From assembly GCF_000466425.1 (NCBI RefSeq), contig NZ_KE992087.1, forward strand, positions 1-49,620: 49,620 nucleotides of DNA, read 5' to 3'. Under the pieces are notes generated by a model. That model was not told the DNA's origin, did not search any database, and saw only the letters and a list, made by a program, of their open reading frames with translations. This document shows, in pieces, positions 25,304-33,552 of this stretch. The stretch is from Capnocytophaga sp. oral taxon 863 str. F0517 (lineage in GTDB: Bacteria > Bacteroidota > Bacteroidia > Flavobacteriales > Flavobacteriaceae). Numbering within the stretch: the first letter of the stretch is position 1; the number at the start of each line of letters is the position of its first letter. Made by a program: the position numbers and the translations under genes.

Positions 25304-27525
25304 TATTGATTCGATTCTGATACATATCTTTTAAAATAGCCACATTCGGCTAAGACCTCTTGGTAGTACTTGGTATGGGCATAGCGACTTAGCTCCTCGA
25401 AAGCATCCCAGCGATACTGAAGCCCCTCACCGACAGTTTCTTTTTGGTATCTGTCCTGATCTTGCAAACAGAAATCAACGAGATTGTAATATTCATTGCG
25501 CTCTACCTTGGCCAGCATATAAGTAATTTTAGCCTTTTGCTCATCGGTCTCGGCATGTTCCCGAGCCAGGAGGTAATACTTTTTAGCTTGCTTCATACTA
25601 AGAAGGATATCCCAATGCTTGGCTGTGATACGATAACCATATTCATCTACAATTTTATTTTCATAGAAAAAGCGTGTACTTCCGAAATAAGACGCATTGT
25701 AGAAAGCATTGCCCACCAGTAAGGCATTGTTATAAACATCCTCTTTTCTATTGATCTTATCCTCCATTTCCTTTACCTTTTCCAAGAAAGAAAGTTTGGT
25801 ATATTTCACCTTTTGAGGCAAGGCATGTTCGCAATCGGCACAGTCCTTTATTTTCCCATTGAAAGGATTGGAGGGAAGGTACTTGGGCTCGGTTGTATTC
25901 ATTTTTTTGAATTGGTCGATAGCCTTTGATATATTATCCTCATAGAAGGCATAGATGGCACGGCTTTCGTAGATATCGTTGAGGTTATAGGCATATTTCT
26001 TAGTCCAAAAAGCCTCCCAAGGGGTCTTATCCTGCTTGAGCAAAAACTGTTCCATAGCGATGGATTGTGCTTTGTTTTTGTAGAACCCTTTTTCACTATA
26101 GGTCAGCTCGGCCATCAGGGGATTGTCCTGCTTGAGATAGAGCATAGAGAGGTATTTGCCTACAAAGACAGGCACATAGGCCACGCGTATGGCCTCCTGT
26201 CCTTTGGGTGCTTGGTAGTCCCATAACCATTGTAAGTCCGCAAGGAGCTTGGTTTCGGCCTGTGGCGTAATCTGATCCAAGGCGGAGACCCCACAGAGGA
26301 TACCCAAAAGCCTTACTTGTGTCTTTTTGGCAGAGTCGTATGCCAATTTATCCGCCTTACTCAAAAAAGAACGCGCTTGGTCAAATTCGTTTTGAAACAT
26401 CGCCACATAGCCCGCTGCCAAGTTCCAAAGGTAAGGGTTGGAGACCTTTTGGTGGGAGGTAATCTCCATAATCCAAGTGGTAGGTAAATCCTTCGTTGCC
26501 ACTCTCTTGGCATATAGGTGATAGCCATTGTAGGATTTTATAGTCTCCCCATAGGTACCATATATATTTATCTTAGCTTCCAAGCGATTGATATAGCGAG
26601 AAAGCAGAAAATCTACATAAGGAGAGGCGCTATCAAGAGCGAGGATCTTTTCTATAGCTTCTTTTTCCCCTGCATAATACCCCTGCATCGCCCATAAGGC
26701 ACATTGCTCCTCGGTGGAGAGGCCTTGGTAGAGCGAGGCTATCTGCTCAGCAGGTAAGGGACGATACTCATAGGTAGTCATCTGTCGCAAAGCAGGTATC
26801 TTGTTAAAAACCTGTGCCAACAAAGGCGCACTCTTGGCGTATTCCTTTTGGGCTATGTAAGCCCCCGCCACATAGTGTACGCCTCGATAGTAAAGCTCGG
26901 TTCGGGGCTGAGCGGCTTGGGTTTGCTGAAAGAAATCAATGACCGCACTGCGATTATTGGAATAGAATTTCAGGCGCATCACTTGGTACCACATCCTATG
27001 AGCAAAAAAGGCATCTTGCTGCTCAAGTGCCTGCTGGTAGAGTATCTGAGCCTTTTCGATAGAAGCCTCTTGGGTACGCATTACCTTGCGACTGTCATAG
27101 TCCCAAGGATTGTAGGAAGCATTGGTAGCCTCCTCATTGGAACGAGCTATAGAGAGCAAGGCAAAGAAATTCTTCACTCGCTTGTTGGTCGTGCTATAGT
27201 TCTGAATCGCTGCTAAGTCCTTTTCCTTATATAAGAAATGTTCGATTTGCTGCTTGGTAAGGGCTTTTCCTAAGTATTCCGACCAGCTTTTGACATCTGA
27301 CTGGGAAAAATCCTTTGCCTCTTCCCCGATGTAAGTATTGCCATAGAAGAGAAAATCCTTATCGAAGAAAAGGGGCGTATAGGATTTTTGGGTAACGGTC
27401 ACCTCTGGAGCAAATACAGAGTTGTAATCATAGCCCAGAAATCCATCTATACAGGCATAAGCGCCATAGACAGAGACAAGAAAGAAGCATAACTTAGCGC
27501 AGTTTTTTAAAAAAGTCTTTTTCAT
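25303..27525 (-). CDS. Large helical-repeat lipoprotein of unknown function
   Basis: The 740-residue protein has a lipoprotein signal ending GAYAC (Cys25) and is then almost wholly helical with TPR-like stretches (for example AQILYQQALEQQDAFFAHRMWYQ, AGAYIAQKEYAKSAPLLAQVF, NEFDQARSFLSKADKLAYDS, AKKYYLLAREHAETDEQKAK). A CADCEH-containing segment lies near residue 560. It is probably a periplasmic or surface scaffold; no named family recognised. It overlaps the upstream lipoprotein gene by 32 nt and the sirtuin gene by 1 nt. Confidence 0.75.
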   Translation of the reverse strand: MKKTFLKNCAKLCFFLVSVYGAYACIDGFLGYDYNSVFAPEVTVTQKSYTPLFFDKDFLFYGNTYIGEEAKDFSQSDVKSWSEYLGKALTKQQIEHFLYKEKDLAAIQNYSTTNKRVKNFFALLSIARSNEEATNASYNPWDYDSRKVMRTQEASIEKAQILYQQALEQQDAFFAHRMWYQVMRLKFYSNNRSAVIDFFQQTQAAQPRTELYYRGVHYVAGAYIAQKEYAKSAPLLAQVFNKIPALRQMTTYEYRPLPAEQIASLYQGLSTEEQCALWAMQGYYAGEKEAIEKILALDSASPYVDFLLSRYINRLEAKINIYGTYGETIKSYNGYHLYAKRVATKDLPTTWIMEITSHQKVSNPYLWNLAAGYVAMFQNEFDQARSFLSKADKLAYDSAKKTQVRLLGILCGVSALDQITPQAETKLLADLQWLWDYQAPKGQEAIRVAYVPVFVGKYLSMLYLKQDNPLMAELTYSEKGFYKNKAQSIAMEQFLLKQDKTPWEAFWTKKYAYNLNDIYESRAIYAFYEDNISKAIDQFKKMNTTEPKYLPSNPFNGKIKDCADCEHALPQKVKYTKLSFLEKVKEMEDKINRKEDVYNNALLVGNAFYNASYFGSTRFFYENKIVDEYGYRITAKHWDILLSMKQAKKYYLLAREHAETDEQKAKITYMLAKVERNEYYNLVDFCLQDQDRYQKETVGEGLQYRWDAFEELSRYAHTKYYQEVLAECGYFKRYVSESNQ

Positions 27526-28483
27526 AAGTATAAATATGAGTATTTAGGTCGTATAAGATTATTTCTTTAGGAGGTTGTTTCATATATTTGAACAAATCAG
27601 CCTTCATGGTTTGGAGGTCAGAGGGGGTTATCTCCTCTATTTTGATAATATCTCCTTTCTGCCATAGTTGTCCTTGGTAAGGAACCGCCTGGGTGACTAA
27701 GTAACAATTGCTCTCACCTATGCGGCTAAGCTGCCTTAGGGTATCGGCCTGGGCGGAGGACATCCCTGATACCAAATGGGTTACCTCACCAGCTACAGAG
27801 TGTACACCCCAGCAGAAAACCGGAAGGGCTACCCGCAGCGGCAAGGGATAGTCCCTTAGGGCAGAGAGGTACTTTTGGGCAGTGGCACGATCATAGATAG
27901 CGTTAGCCCCAGTGGCGGTAATCTTGCCCATGTTATAGTACATCAGCACTCCCTCCTCCACAGGGGGAATCCCCGTGGTATGGTGGTACTTGACCTGATG
28001 GAGGCGAATGGTAGCCGAGAGACGATAAGGGTTTTCCGCCTTGAAGCGCTGGACAAACTCAAAATAAGGTTCCCGACTCTTGAGCGACCAATCACAATCC
28101 AGCTGTACCTCTGAGACGGAGAGCTTGTAAGTGCGATTGATCTGTGCGATATATTGGCTCAGTCTTTCCGAGAGCTGCTCTACAGAGACCTCCCTATTGA
28201 GGAACACCTCATTTTTAATATAGATCACCGGGACAATCTCCTTTCCCTTAAGGTGGGTGGTATCCATCTCCACGGGAGCATCGGGGACGGCCTCTCCCTC
28301 CCTAAGGATGATATCACAGTAGCGCACATAGAGTCTTTGGATATGATAGTCCTGAAGGAACTGCTGCGCTGGTGCCTCCAAGCGAAAGAAAGTCTTCCAA
28401 TAATACACACTCAACTGGGCGGGCGCCTGTTTTTGCTGGCAAGCCCAAAAGAGAGGGAAAAAGAGATATAAAACCTTTCTCAT
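27494..28483 (-). CDS. Lipoprotein with glycosidase-like TIM-barrel pattern, unknown function
   Basis: The 329-residue protein has a lipobox FWAC (Cys15). Its strand-helix order and motifs (LYVRYCDIIL, VQLDCDWSLKSREPYF, LSATIRLHQVKY, GVLMYYNMG, LRVALPVFCWGV) suggest a TIM barrel like GH18/DUF3142-type proteins, with LDCDW where a catalytic acidic pair would sit. That is inference from pattern only. It overlaps rloB by 4 nt (ATGA) and the helical lipoprotein gene by 32 nt, so the three are co-translated. Confidence 0.65.
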   Translation of the reverse strand: MRKVLYLFFPLFWACQQKQAPAQLSVYYWKTFFRLEAPAQQFLQDYHIQRLYVRYCDIILREGEAVPDAPVEMDTTHLKGKEIVPVIYIKNEVFLNREVSVEQLSERLSQYIAQINRTYKLSVSEVQLDCDWSLKSREPYFEFVQRFKAENPYRLSATIRLHQVKYHHTTGIPPVEEGVLMYYNMGKITATGANAIYDRATAQKYLSALRDYPLPLRVALPVFCWGVHSVAGEVTHLVSGMSSAQADTLRQLSRIGESNCYLVTQAVPYQGQLWQKGDIIKIEEITPSDLQTMKADLFKYMKQPPKEIILYDLNTHIYTYEKDFFKKLR

Positions 28484-29121
28484 AGGGACATCATTTCTTT
28501 GAAAAAAGGATAAATACTTTGTGCTAAATAATGTACTTCCGTTGTATATAAGATAGGTTGTCCCTTATCATCTTTCTCAAAATGTTTCAGACTATGATCT
28601 ATCGCTGTTTTGATATGTATAGGTGCCTTGCGAGTATCAAAGCCCCCTTTTATCTTATGATTTAAGTATTCTTTGAAGCTGGAGTATGACTTCACCTCTT
28701 GCACTTTAGGTTTCTCCTCCATAAAATGGTAATATAACCAAACTTCAAAAGAGGGGTTGCTTTGACTTACTTCCCAACTATTCTGGTCTGTTTTATTCTC
28801 TAAGCAAAAGTTCTTCAATTGTGCTATTTTTTCCTTTTCATTCCAGCGATCCGTATCAATAACAAACCACACTTCATCATGATAATCAGCATTCAAGGAA
28901 GTTTTCTGAAAATATACAATGGCCTGATCTTTGAGCTTTACAGGGTCGGACTTACCTTCTTCGCTCCCAATAGGAATAATATCAATATTCGAAGATATAC
29001 CCGTAAAATAATTAAAATAGCTTACTTCTCTATCTCCTTCACAAAAGATATAAACCTTTTTAGCATCTCGATTGGGGGGCTGTCGCTGGTATATTTTATT
29101 TCTCGTTAGATATGTTTTCAT
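28480..29121 (-). CDS. RloB-family Toprim-like protein (intact)
   Basis: The 213-residue protein has the RloB hallmarks: FCEGDREVSYF (Cys27, Glu28, Gly29), VWFVIDTDRW (Asp89 and Asp91) and SNPSFEVWLYYHF. The Glu plus Asp-x-Asp set resembles Toprim active sites, and such proteins are the likely nuclease effectors of AbiL/RloAB-type and related phage-defence pairs. It overlaps the ATPase gene upstream by 26 nt. It is AT-richer than the genes downstream, suggesting acquisition. Confidence 0.85.
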   Translation of the reverse strand: MKTYLTRNKIYQRQPPNRDAKKVYIFCEGDREVSYFNYFTGISSNIDIIPIGSEEGKSDPVKLKDQAIVYFQKTSLNADYHDEVWFVIDTDRWNEKEKIAQLKNFCLENKTDQNSWEVSQSNPSFEVWLYYHFMEEKPKVQEVKSYSSFKEYLNHKIKGGFDTRKAPIHIKTAIDHSLKHFEKDDKGQPILYTTEVHYLAQSIYPFFKEMMSL

Positions 29122-30466
29122 CCGTATGCCAATTGAGTTCTTTTAGATTTGATAAAAAGGGAATACCTCCATAACGTCCATTGAGATAACCATCTTCGAT
29201 ATTAGCTGTATTACTGATATTAAAATCACTTAGCGAATACATATGAGAGACGCCTGCTTTGTCCTTTTGTGTAAACCAAATCTCATCGGTACGCAATATT
29301 TGCTGATCTAACAGACATGATTCATGGGTGGTGAAAATAAGTTGCCCCCGAGCTGTAGTATCCCATGATATTTTTTTTATCAGCTCTTTTATCATCATAG
29401 GATGAATGCTACGTTCTATTTCATCTACCACATACACTGTCTCATGATTGATCACGTCACTGATCATAGGAGCGTATTCTAACAATCGCTTGGTGCCATC
29501 GGATTCTAATCTCAAGGGGAAATGCTCTCTATAACCTCCCTTGCCTAAATGCTCTGTAAATAGTCGCTTGGTATAAAGTTGCTCGTTTTCATCTAAGACG
29601 ATACCTACTTCTTCATTAGTAAGATCATCGTAGAGTGTAATTATCCCATCTCCTTCTTTTCTTATTCTATCGATTAGTTCCTTTTTGTTTTCTTCACTAA
29701 GATTAGGGAAGGTATTCTCTATCTTCTCTTTTTCTATATAGATTCTTTCGATACCAGCACTAAGATTCGGTATAAATGTATTGATAAAGTGGCGCATATG
29801 ACTATTTGCATCAAAGGAATGCACCATCCCATTTACCTGAAAAGTGGGAGAAAGAACCACAAGGTTTCTTGAAAACCAATTATATACCCTATCAATATCT
29901 GGATATTCATTAGGGTATTTCTGAGAAAGAAAGGTAAGTAATAGCTCTTCCTTACCAAGGAGCTTATCCGAGAGTATTTCTAAAAATAATCGCTCTTTCT
30001 CATCTTTTACCTCCCTTTCGATAAAAGGAATTTCTTGTTTTTCACCTATTAGACTTCGCTCAAATATAATACGATCTCTTTCCTTAAAACTCTCAAGCAG
30101 TGTCTCATTAAGAATTTTTTTATGATCAAAGGTAAGGGTATAGTAATATATTTTTCCATCTGATAGAAATTCTATAGCCAATGAGATAGGTTCCTGTAAT
30201 GTGTCTTTGTTCAACCTAAATTTGTAAGTATTGACCTTACCCATTATCTTTCCCTCTCTTATTGTCCTTTGTAACAGCGCAATAGCCCTTACAAAATTAG
30301 ATTTTCCAGAGGCATTGGCTCCATAAATAGCGCTTAGGCGAAGGATATCAATTCCTTTGTAGTGCTTTTTATGATGTGACAACTGTTCAGAATGATTCGT
30401 TAGGAGGTTGAACTCTGTTTCCGCTCCGAATGAATATAAGTTTTTTACCTGAAATCGTATAAGCAT
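29096..30466 (-). CDS. RloA-family AAA/ABC-like ATPase (intact)
   Basis: The 456-residue ATPase of the AAA15/21 (COG1106) group has Walker A YGANASGKSN (around residues 48-57), signature ESDGTKRLLEYAP, Walker B TVYVVDEIERSIHP with catalytic Glu, and switch His in IFTTHESCLL. It pairs with the overlapping RloB gene. Families of this kind sense phage components and control the Toprim partner. A minus-strand TACCTTTG box lies upstream. Confidence 0.88.
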   Translation of the reverse strand: MLIRFQVKNLYSFGAETEFNLLTNHSEQLSHHKKHYKGIDILRLSAIYGANASGKSNFVRAIALLQRTIREGKIMGKVNTYKFRLNKDTLQEPISLAIEFLSDGKIYYYTLTFDHKKILNETLLESFKERDRIIFERSLIGEKQEIPFIEREVKDEKERLFLEILSDKLLGKEELLLTFLSQKYPNEYPDIDRVYNWFSRNLVVLSPTFQVNGMVHSFDANSHMRHFINTFIPNLSAGIERIYIEKEKIENTFPNLSEENKKELIDRIRKEGDGIITLYDDLTNEEVGIVLDENEQLYTKRLFTEHLGKGGYREHFPLRLESDGTKRLLEYAPMISDVINHETVYVVDEIERSIHPMMIKELIKKISWDTTARGQLIFTTHESCLLDQQILRTDEIWFTQKDKAGVSHMYSLSDFNISNTANIEDGYLNGRYGGIPFLSNLKELNWHTDENISNEK

Positions 30467-30542
30467 ATTCTTTTGTCTGTTCTTAGCTATATTTTAGCCT
30501 CTAAAAATGACCTTACCGGACAATAGCATAATTTCCATGACA

Positions 30543-30550
30543 CAAAGGTA
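30543..30550 (-). promoter_or_regulatory. -7 box of the RloAB operon
   Basis: TACCTTTG on the minus strand, about 77 nt ahead of the ATPase ATG. Confidence 0.55.
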
Positions 30551-30736
30551 ATGAAAAAAAATGAGATACCTACTTTTTTTAATGGTTAATTATCAATGGT
30601 TAATTTTTCAAGTCTATTTTTATGCCGCTTCAATGTTCAAATCCTATTCATTTGCTTTGGTATAAAAACAAATGGCCTTCCACCCCTACCCTCCCTAATA
30701 CTAATTTTTCACAGACCATTTCTAATTGACTATAAT

Positions 30737-30767
30737 TTGGTGTTTTCAAAAAAAATCACTACCTTTG
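30737..30767 (+). promoter_or_regulatory. lpd promoter
   Basis: TTG at 30737-30739 and TACCTTTG at 30760-30767, 20 nt apart. Confidence 0.75.
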
Positions 30768-30806
30768 TAGCTCACTGCAAGTAATACAAAATTAAAATTT
30801 ACTATA

Positions 30807-32204
30807 ATGAAGAATTATGATGTGATTGTCATAGGAGCTGGCCCAGGAGGCTATGTGGCTGCTATTCGTTGCGCTCAATTAGGAAAGAAAACGGCTATTG
30901 TAGAGAAATACAGTACCTTAGGGGGCACTTGCCTGAATGTAGGCTGTATTCCCTCCAAGGCGCTCTTGGACTCCACACACTTGTTGGACGATGCGCACAA
31001 GCATGCTCCTATACATGGAATCGATATTGCGGGAGAGATTACCGTAGATTTTCCTAAGATGGTAGCCCGCAAACAAGCCGTGGTAGACCAAAACACTCAG
31101 GGAATCAACTTTCTGATGAAAAAGAACAATGTGGATGTATTCCACGGAAAGGCTTCGTTCGTCTCTCCCACCGAGCTACAGGTACAGGGAGCCGAGAGCG
31201 AAACACTTTCTGCTACCCACTTTATCATTGCCACAGGATCTAAGCCATCGGCTTTGCCTTTCATCTCAATTGACAAAGAACGTGTGATTACCTCCACCGA
31301 GGCCTTGAGCCTGAAGGAGGTGCCCAAGCACCTAATTGTGATAGGTGGGGGCGTGATTGGCTTGGAGCTTGGCCAAGTATACCTCCGCTTGGGTGCTCAA
31401 GTATCCGTAGTGGAATACGCTGCGAGCATCCTCCCTACTATGGATGCCGCCATTGGTAAGGAACTTAGCAAAGTGCTTAAAAAACAAGGCTTTGAGTTCT
31501 ATACCGACAGCAAAGTAAAAGAGGTAACCCGCACTGGGGATACCGTTACTGTAAAAGCCGATGGGCCTAAGGGAGAGATTGTTCTCGAAGGTGACTACTG
31601 CTTAGTGGCTACCGGCCGCCGTCCCTATACAGAAGGCTTAGGCCTCGACAAGGCTGGGGTACAGCTCAACCAACGCGGTCAAATAGAGGTGAACGACCAC
31701 CTACAGACCTCCGCCGCTCATATCTATGCCATAGGAGATGTGATCCGCGGGGCTATGTTGGCTCACAAAGCTGAAGAAGAAGGGGTCTATGTAGCGGAAC
31801 TTTTGGCCGGAGAGAAGCCTCATGTGAATTATGACCTCATCCCAGGGGCTGTCTATACCACCCCTGAAGTGGCAGCTGTAGGTAAGACCGAGCAACAGCT
31901 ACAAGCGGAAGGCCGCCCCTACAAGGTAGGTCAGTTTCCCATGCGTGCCTTGGGTCGTGCCCGTGCGAGCCTTGAGACCGATGGCTTTGTAAAGGTCTTG
32001 GCCGATGCTACTACAGATGAGATCCTTGGGGTACATATTCTCGGAGCACGTGCATCCGACCTTATCGCCCAATCGGTAGTGGCTATGGAGTACCGCGCCA
32101 GTGCAGAGGACATCGCCCGTATCTGCCATGCTCACCCTACTTACAGCGAAGCCGTGAAAGAAGCCTGCCTCGATGCTACTGCTAAGAGAGCGATACACAT
32201 GTAA
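30807..32204 (+). CDS. lpdA: Dihydrolipoyl dehydrogenase (E3)
   Basis: E3 re-oxidises dihydrolipoamide in 2-oxoacid dehydrogenase complexes and the glycine cleavage system. The 465-residue protein has the FAD motif VIGAGPGGYVAAI, the redox disulfide GGTCLNVGC (Cys42, Cys47), an NAD motif VIGGGVIGLELG and the C-terminal catalytic pair in HAHPTYSEA. No E1 or E2 gene is adjacent. A GTGAAGA-type repeat hairpin follows. Confidence 0.97.
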   Translation: MKNYDVIVIGAGPGGYVAAIRCAQLGKKTAIVEKYSTLGGTCLNVGCIPSKALLDSTHLLDDAHKHAPIHGIDIAGEITVDFPKMVARKQAVVDQNTQGINFLMKKNNVDVFHGKASFVSPTELQVQGAESETLSATHFIIATGSKPSALPFISIDKERVITSTEALSLKEVPKHLIVIGGGVIGLELGQVYLRLGAQVSVVEYAASILPTMDAAIGKELSKVLKKQGFEFYTDSKVKEVTRTGDTVTVKADGPKGEIVLEGDYCLVATGRRPYTEGLGLDKAGVQLNQRGQIEVNDHLQTSAAHIYAIGDVIRGAMLAHKAEEEGVYVAELLAGEKPHVNYDLIPGAVYTTPEVAAVGKTEQQLQAEGRPYKVGQFPMRALGRARASLETDGFVKVLADATTDEILGVHILGARASDLIAQSVVAMEYRASAEDIARICHAHPTYSEAVKEACLDATAKRAIHM

Positions 32205-32274
32205 GTGAAGAGTGAAGAGTGAAAAGTGAAGAGTGAATAACAGTTTTTCACTCTTCACTTTTCATTATTCACTT
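32205..32274. terminator. AGTGAAAAGTGAAGAGTG repeat hairpin between lpd and batE
   Basis: Four tandem GTGAARA copies on the left face TCACTCTTCACTTTTC copies on the right, giving a long stem with TTTTTC in the loop region. It fills the whole space between the convergent genes. Confidence 0.65.
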
Positions 32275-33033
32275 CTAAAGTTTTTTGGCGCTATGTTTCT
32301 TCGCCCAGCCGATGCGCCCGTCGGCGACTTTAAGTTTGTACCATTCTTGGACTTGGTCTAAGATCTCTACTTTGGTACCTTCATGAAGGGCAAAGACTTC
32401 CTTACTATAGGTATTAGGCTGCTCATAGAGGCGTACTTCCTTGTCAAAAAGGATGGCGTAATGATTGGCCTCAGTGTATTTGCTAACGGTTTTCCCCAAG
32501 AAGAAGCTCGCTACGGAGACAAACAGCGCGACGATCATCAGGGTGAAGAAGAGCCGCTTATAGCGTATCTGCTGAAGAAAATAATACCCAAAGAAACACC
32601 CTACAAATAAGCACATACTGCCTATAGCCCAACCGCCCCATCCATTGGGCGAGTTCCAGCGGCTTAGAGCTGCTACCACACGCTGTGACCATATCTTAGG
32701 CAAGGGGACAATCTCGTCCAAGGCCATTTGTTGGGCATAGCGCAAATTGGTCTGTATTGCCTTATCTTCTGGAGCCAGTTGCAAGGCTTTTTCATAATAA
32801 TAGATACTAGGAGCCACCTCTTCTTGCTTATAGTAAGCATTGGCTAAGTTGTAATAGAGGCTCGCGGAGGCCTTCCCCTTGGCTAAAATTCGCTGGTAGT
32901 TGTCCACCGCTTCTTGGTAGTCTCCTCTGTTATAGGCACTTCCCGCTTGGGCGAACAGTTCCCCATTAGAAAGCTGAGCGCTGGCAGGTAAAAGGTAAAA
33001 GGCAATAGCTAATAGAGATAAGAGGTATTTCAT
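32275..33033 (-). CDS. batE: BatE-like TPR and SH3 membrane protein
   Basis: The 252-residue protein has a signal peptide, two or three TPR units (about 25-105; LFAQAGSAYNRGDYQEAVDNYQRIL and SLYYNLANAYYKQ), two membrane helices (about 135-180) and a C-terminal SH3-like domain (EVRLYEQP, KVEILDQVQEWYKLK, GRIGWAKK). This matches BatE of the Bacteroides aerotolerance operon. In relatives batE lies with moxR and batABCD; here it stands alone and moxR is about 7 kb away. Confidence 0.8.
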   Translation of the reverse strand: MKYLLSLLAIAFYLLPASAQLSNGELFAQAGSAYNRGDYQEAVDNYQRILAKGKASASLYYNLANAYYKQEEVAPSIYYYEKALQLAPEDKAIQTNLRYAQQMALDEIVPLPKIWSQRVVAALSRWNSPNGWGGWAIGSMCLFVGCFFGYYFLQQIRYKRLFFTLMIVALFVSVASFFLGKTVSKYTEANHYAILFDKEVRLYEQPNTYSKEVFALHEGTKVEILDQVQEWYKLKVADGRIGWAKKHSAKKL

Positions 33034-33067
33034 TAGGGGTTAGGGTTTAGGTGATAGGGATAGGGGG

Positions 33068-33355
33068 TTATAGAGAGATGATTCCTTCTATCTTTCCAGC
33101 TTCCTTATAGTAGGCGATAACCTGGTCAGGGTCTTGTACTTTAAGGCGTATGGAATAAGCTGTATATTTGCCTGTAGCGGATGGTTTTTCCTCTATGGTA
33201 GCATCCGTATGAGCAAAAATAGCCTTTATAGCTGCTTTTTTCTCTTCTCCAGTGGGAAGGATGAACTTATATAGGTATTCAGCAGGGAATACGGTAGTCT
33301 TTTCTAATTCTGATTTTAGCTTTGCGTAAAATTCTTCTACTTCTTGATTGGTCAT
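33068..33355 (-). CDS. DUF493 family protein
   Basis: The 95-residue protein shows the ferredoxin-like DUF493 (YbeD) pattern: YLYKFILPTGEEK, an alternating strand YTAYSIRLKVQDPDQVIAYY. YbeD-like proteins are small, ACT-resembling and of unknown role. The gene precedes batE on the minus strand after a 34-nt gap of TAGGGTT repeats and may be co-transcribed. Confidence 0.8.
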   Translation of the reverse strand: MTNQEVEEFYAKLKSELEKTTVFPAEYLYKFILPTGEEKKAAIKAIFAHTDATIEEKPSATGKYTAYSIRLKVQDPDQVIAYYKEAGKIEGIISL

Positions 33356-33489
33356 TTTTTAGGTATTAGTTGTTAGTGATTAGTTTTCTCCGCCGCAAAA
33401 AGTATGCCAAAAGCATCTCACACCCAATTTGTCACTTTTCATTCTTCACCCACATACCCAGCTCCATGTATTCGCTGGCTTTACTTTTC

Positions 33490-33520
33490 TTACAAAAGAA
33501 AAGGCTCCCTGAAGGGGAGC
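33490..33520 (-). terminator. Terminator of the leucine-rich-repeat lipoprotein gene
   Basis: GCTCCC (33520-33515 on the minus strand) pairs with GGGAGC (33509-33504) round a 5-nt loop, followed by CTTTTCTTTT. Confidence 0.7.
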
Positions 33521-33552
33521 ACTTTTCTGATAAAGATATGTAATGTTCAAAA

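Larger units (their letters stand above)
30467..30806. other. Divergent intergenic region between rloA and lpd
   Basis: It holds the minus-strand -7 box TACCTTTG (30543-30550) for the RloAB operon and the lpd promoter on the other side. Between them lie two copies of ATGGTTAAT (around 30582 and 30595) and an AT-rich stretch in which I see no convincing gene. Confidence 0.6.

Noticed and set aside
30596-30784. 62-codon open frame upstream of lpd
   Set aside because: It runs through the lpd promoter, is AT-driven and has no coding character.
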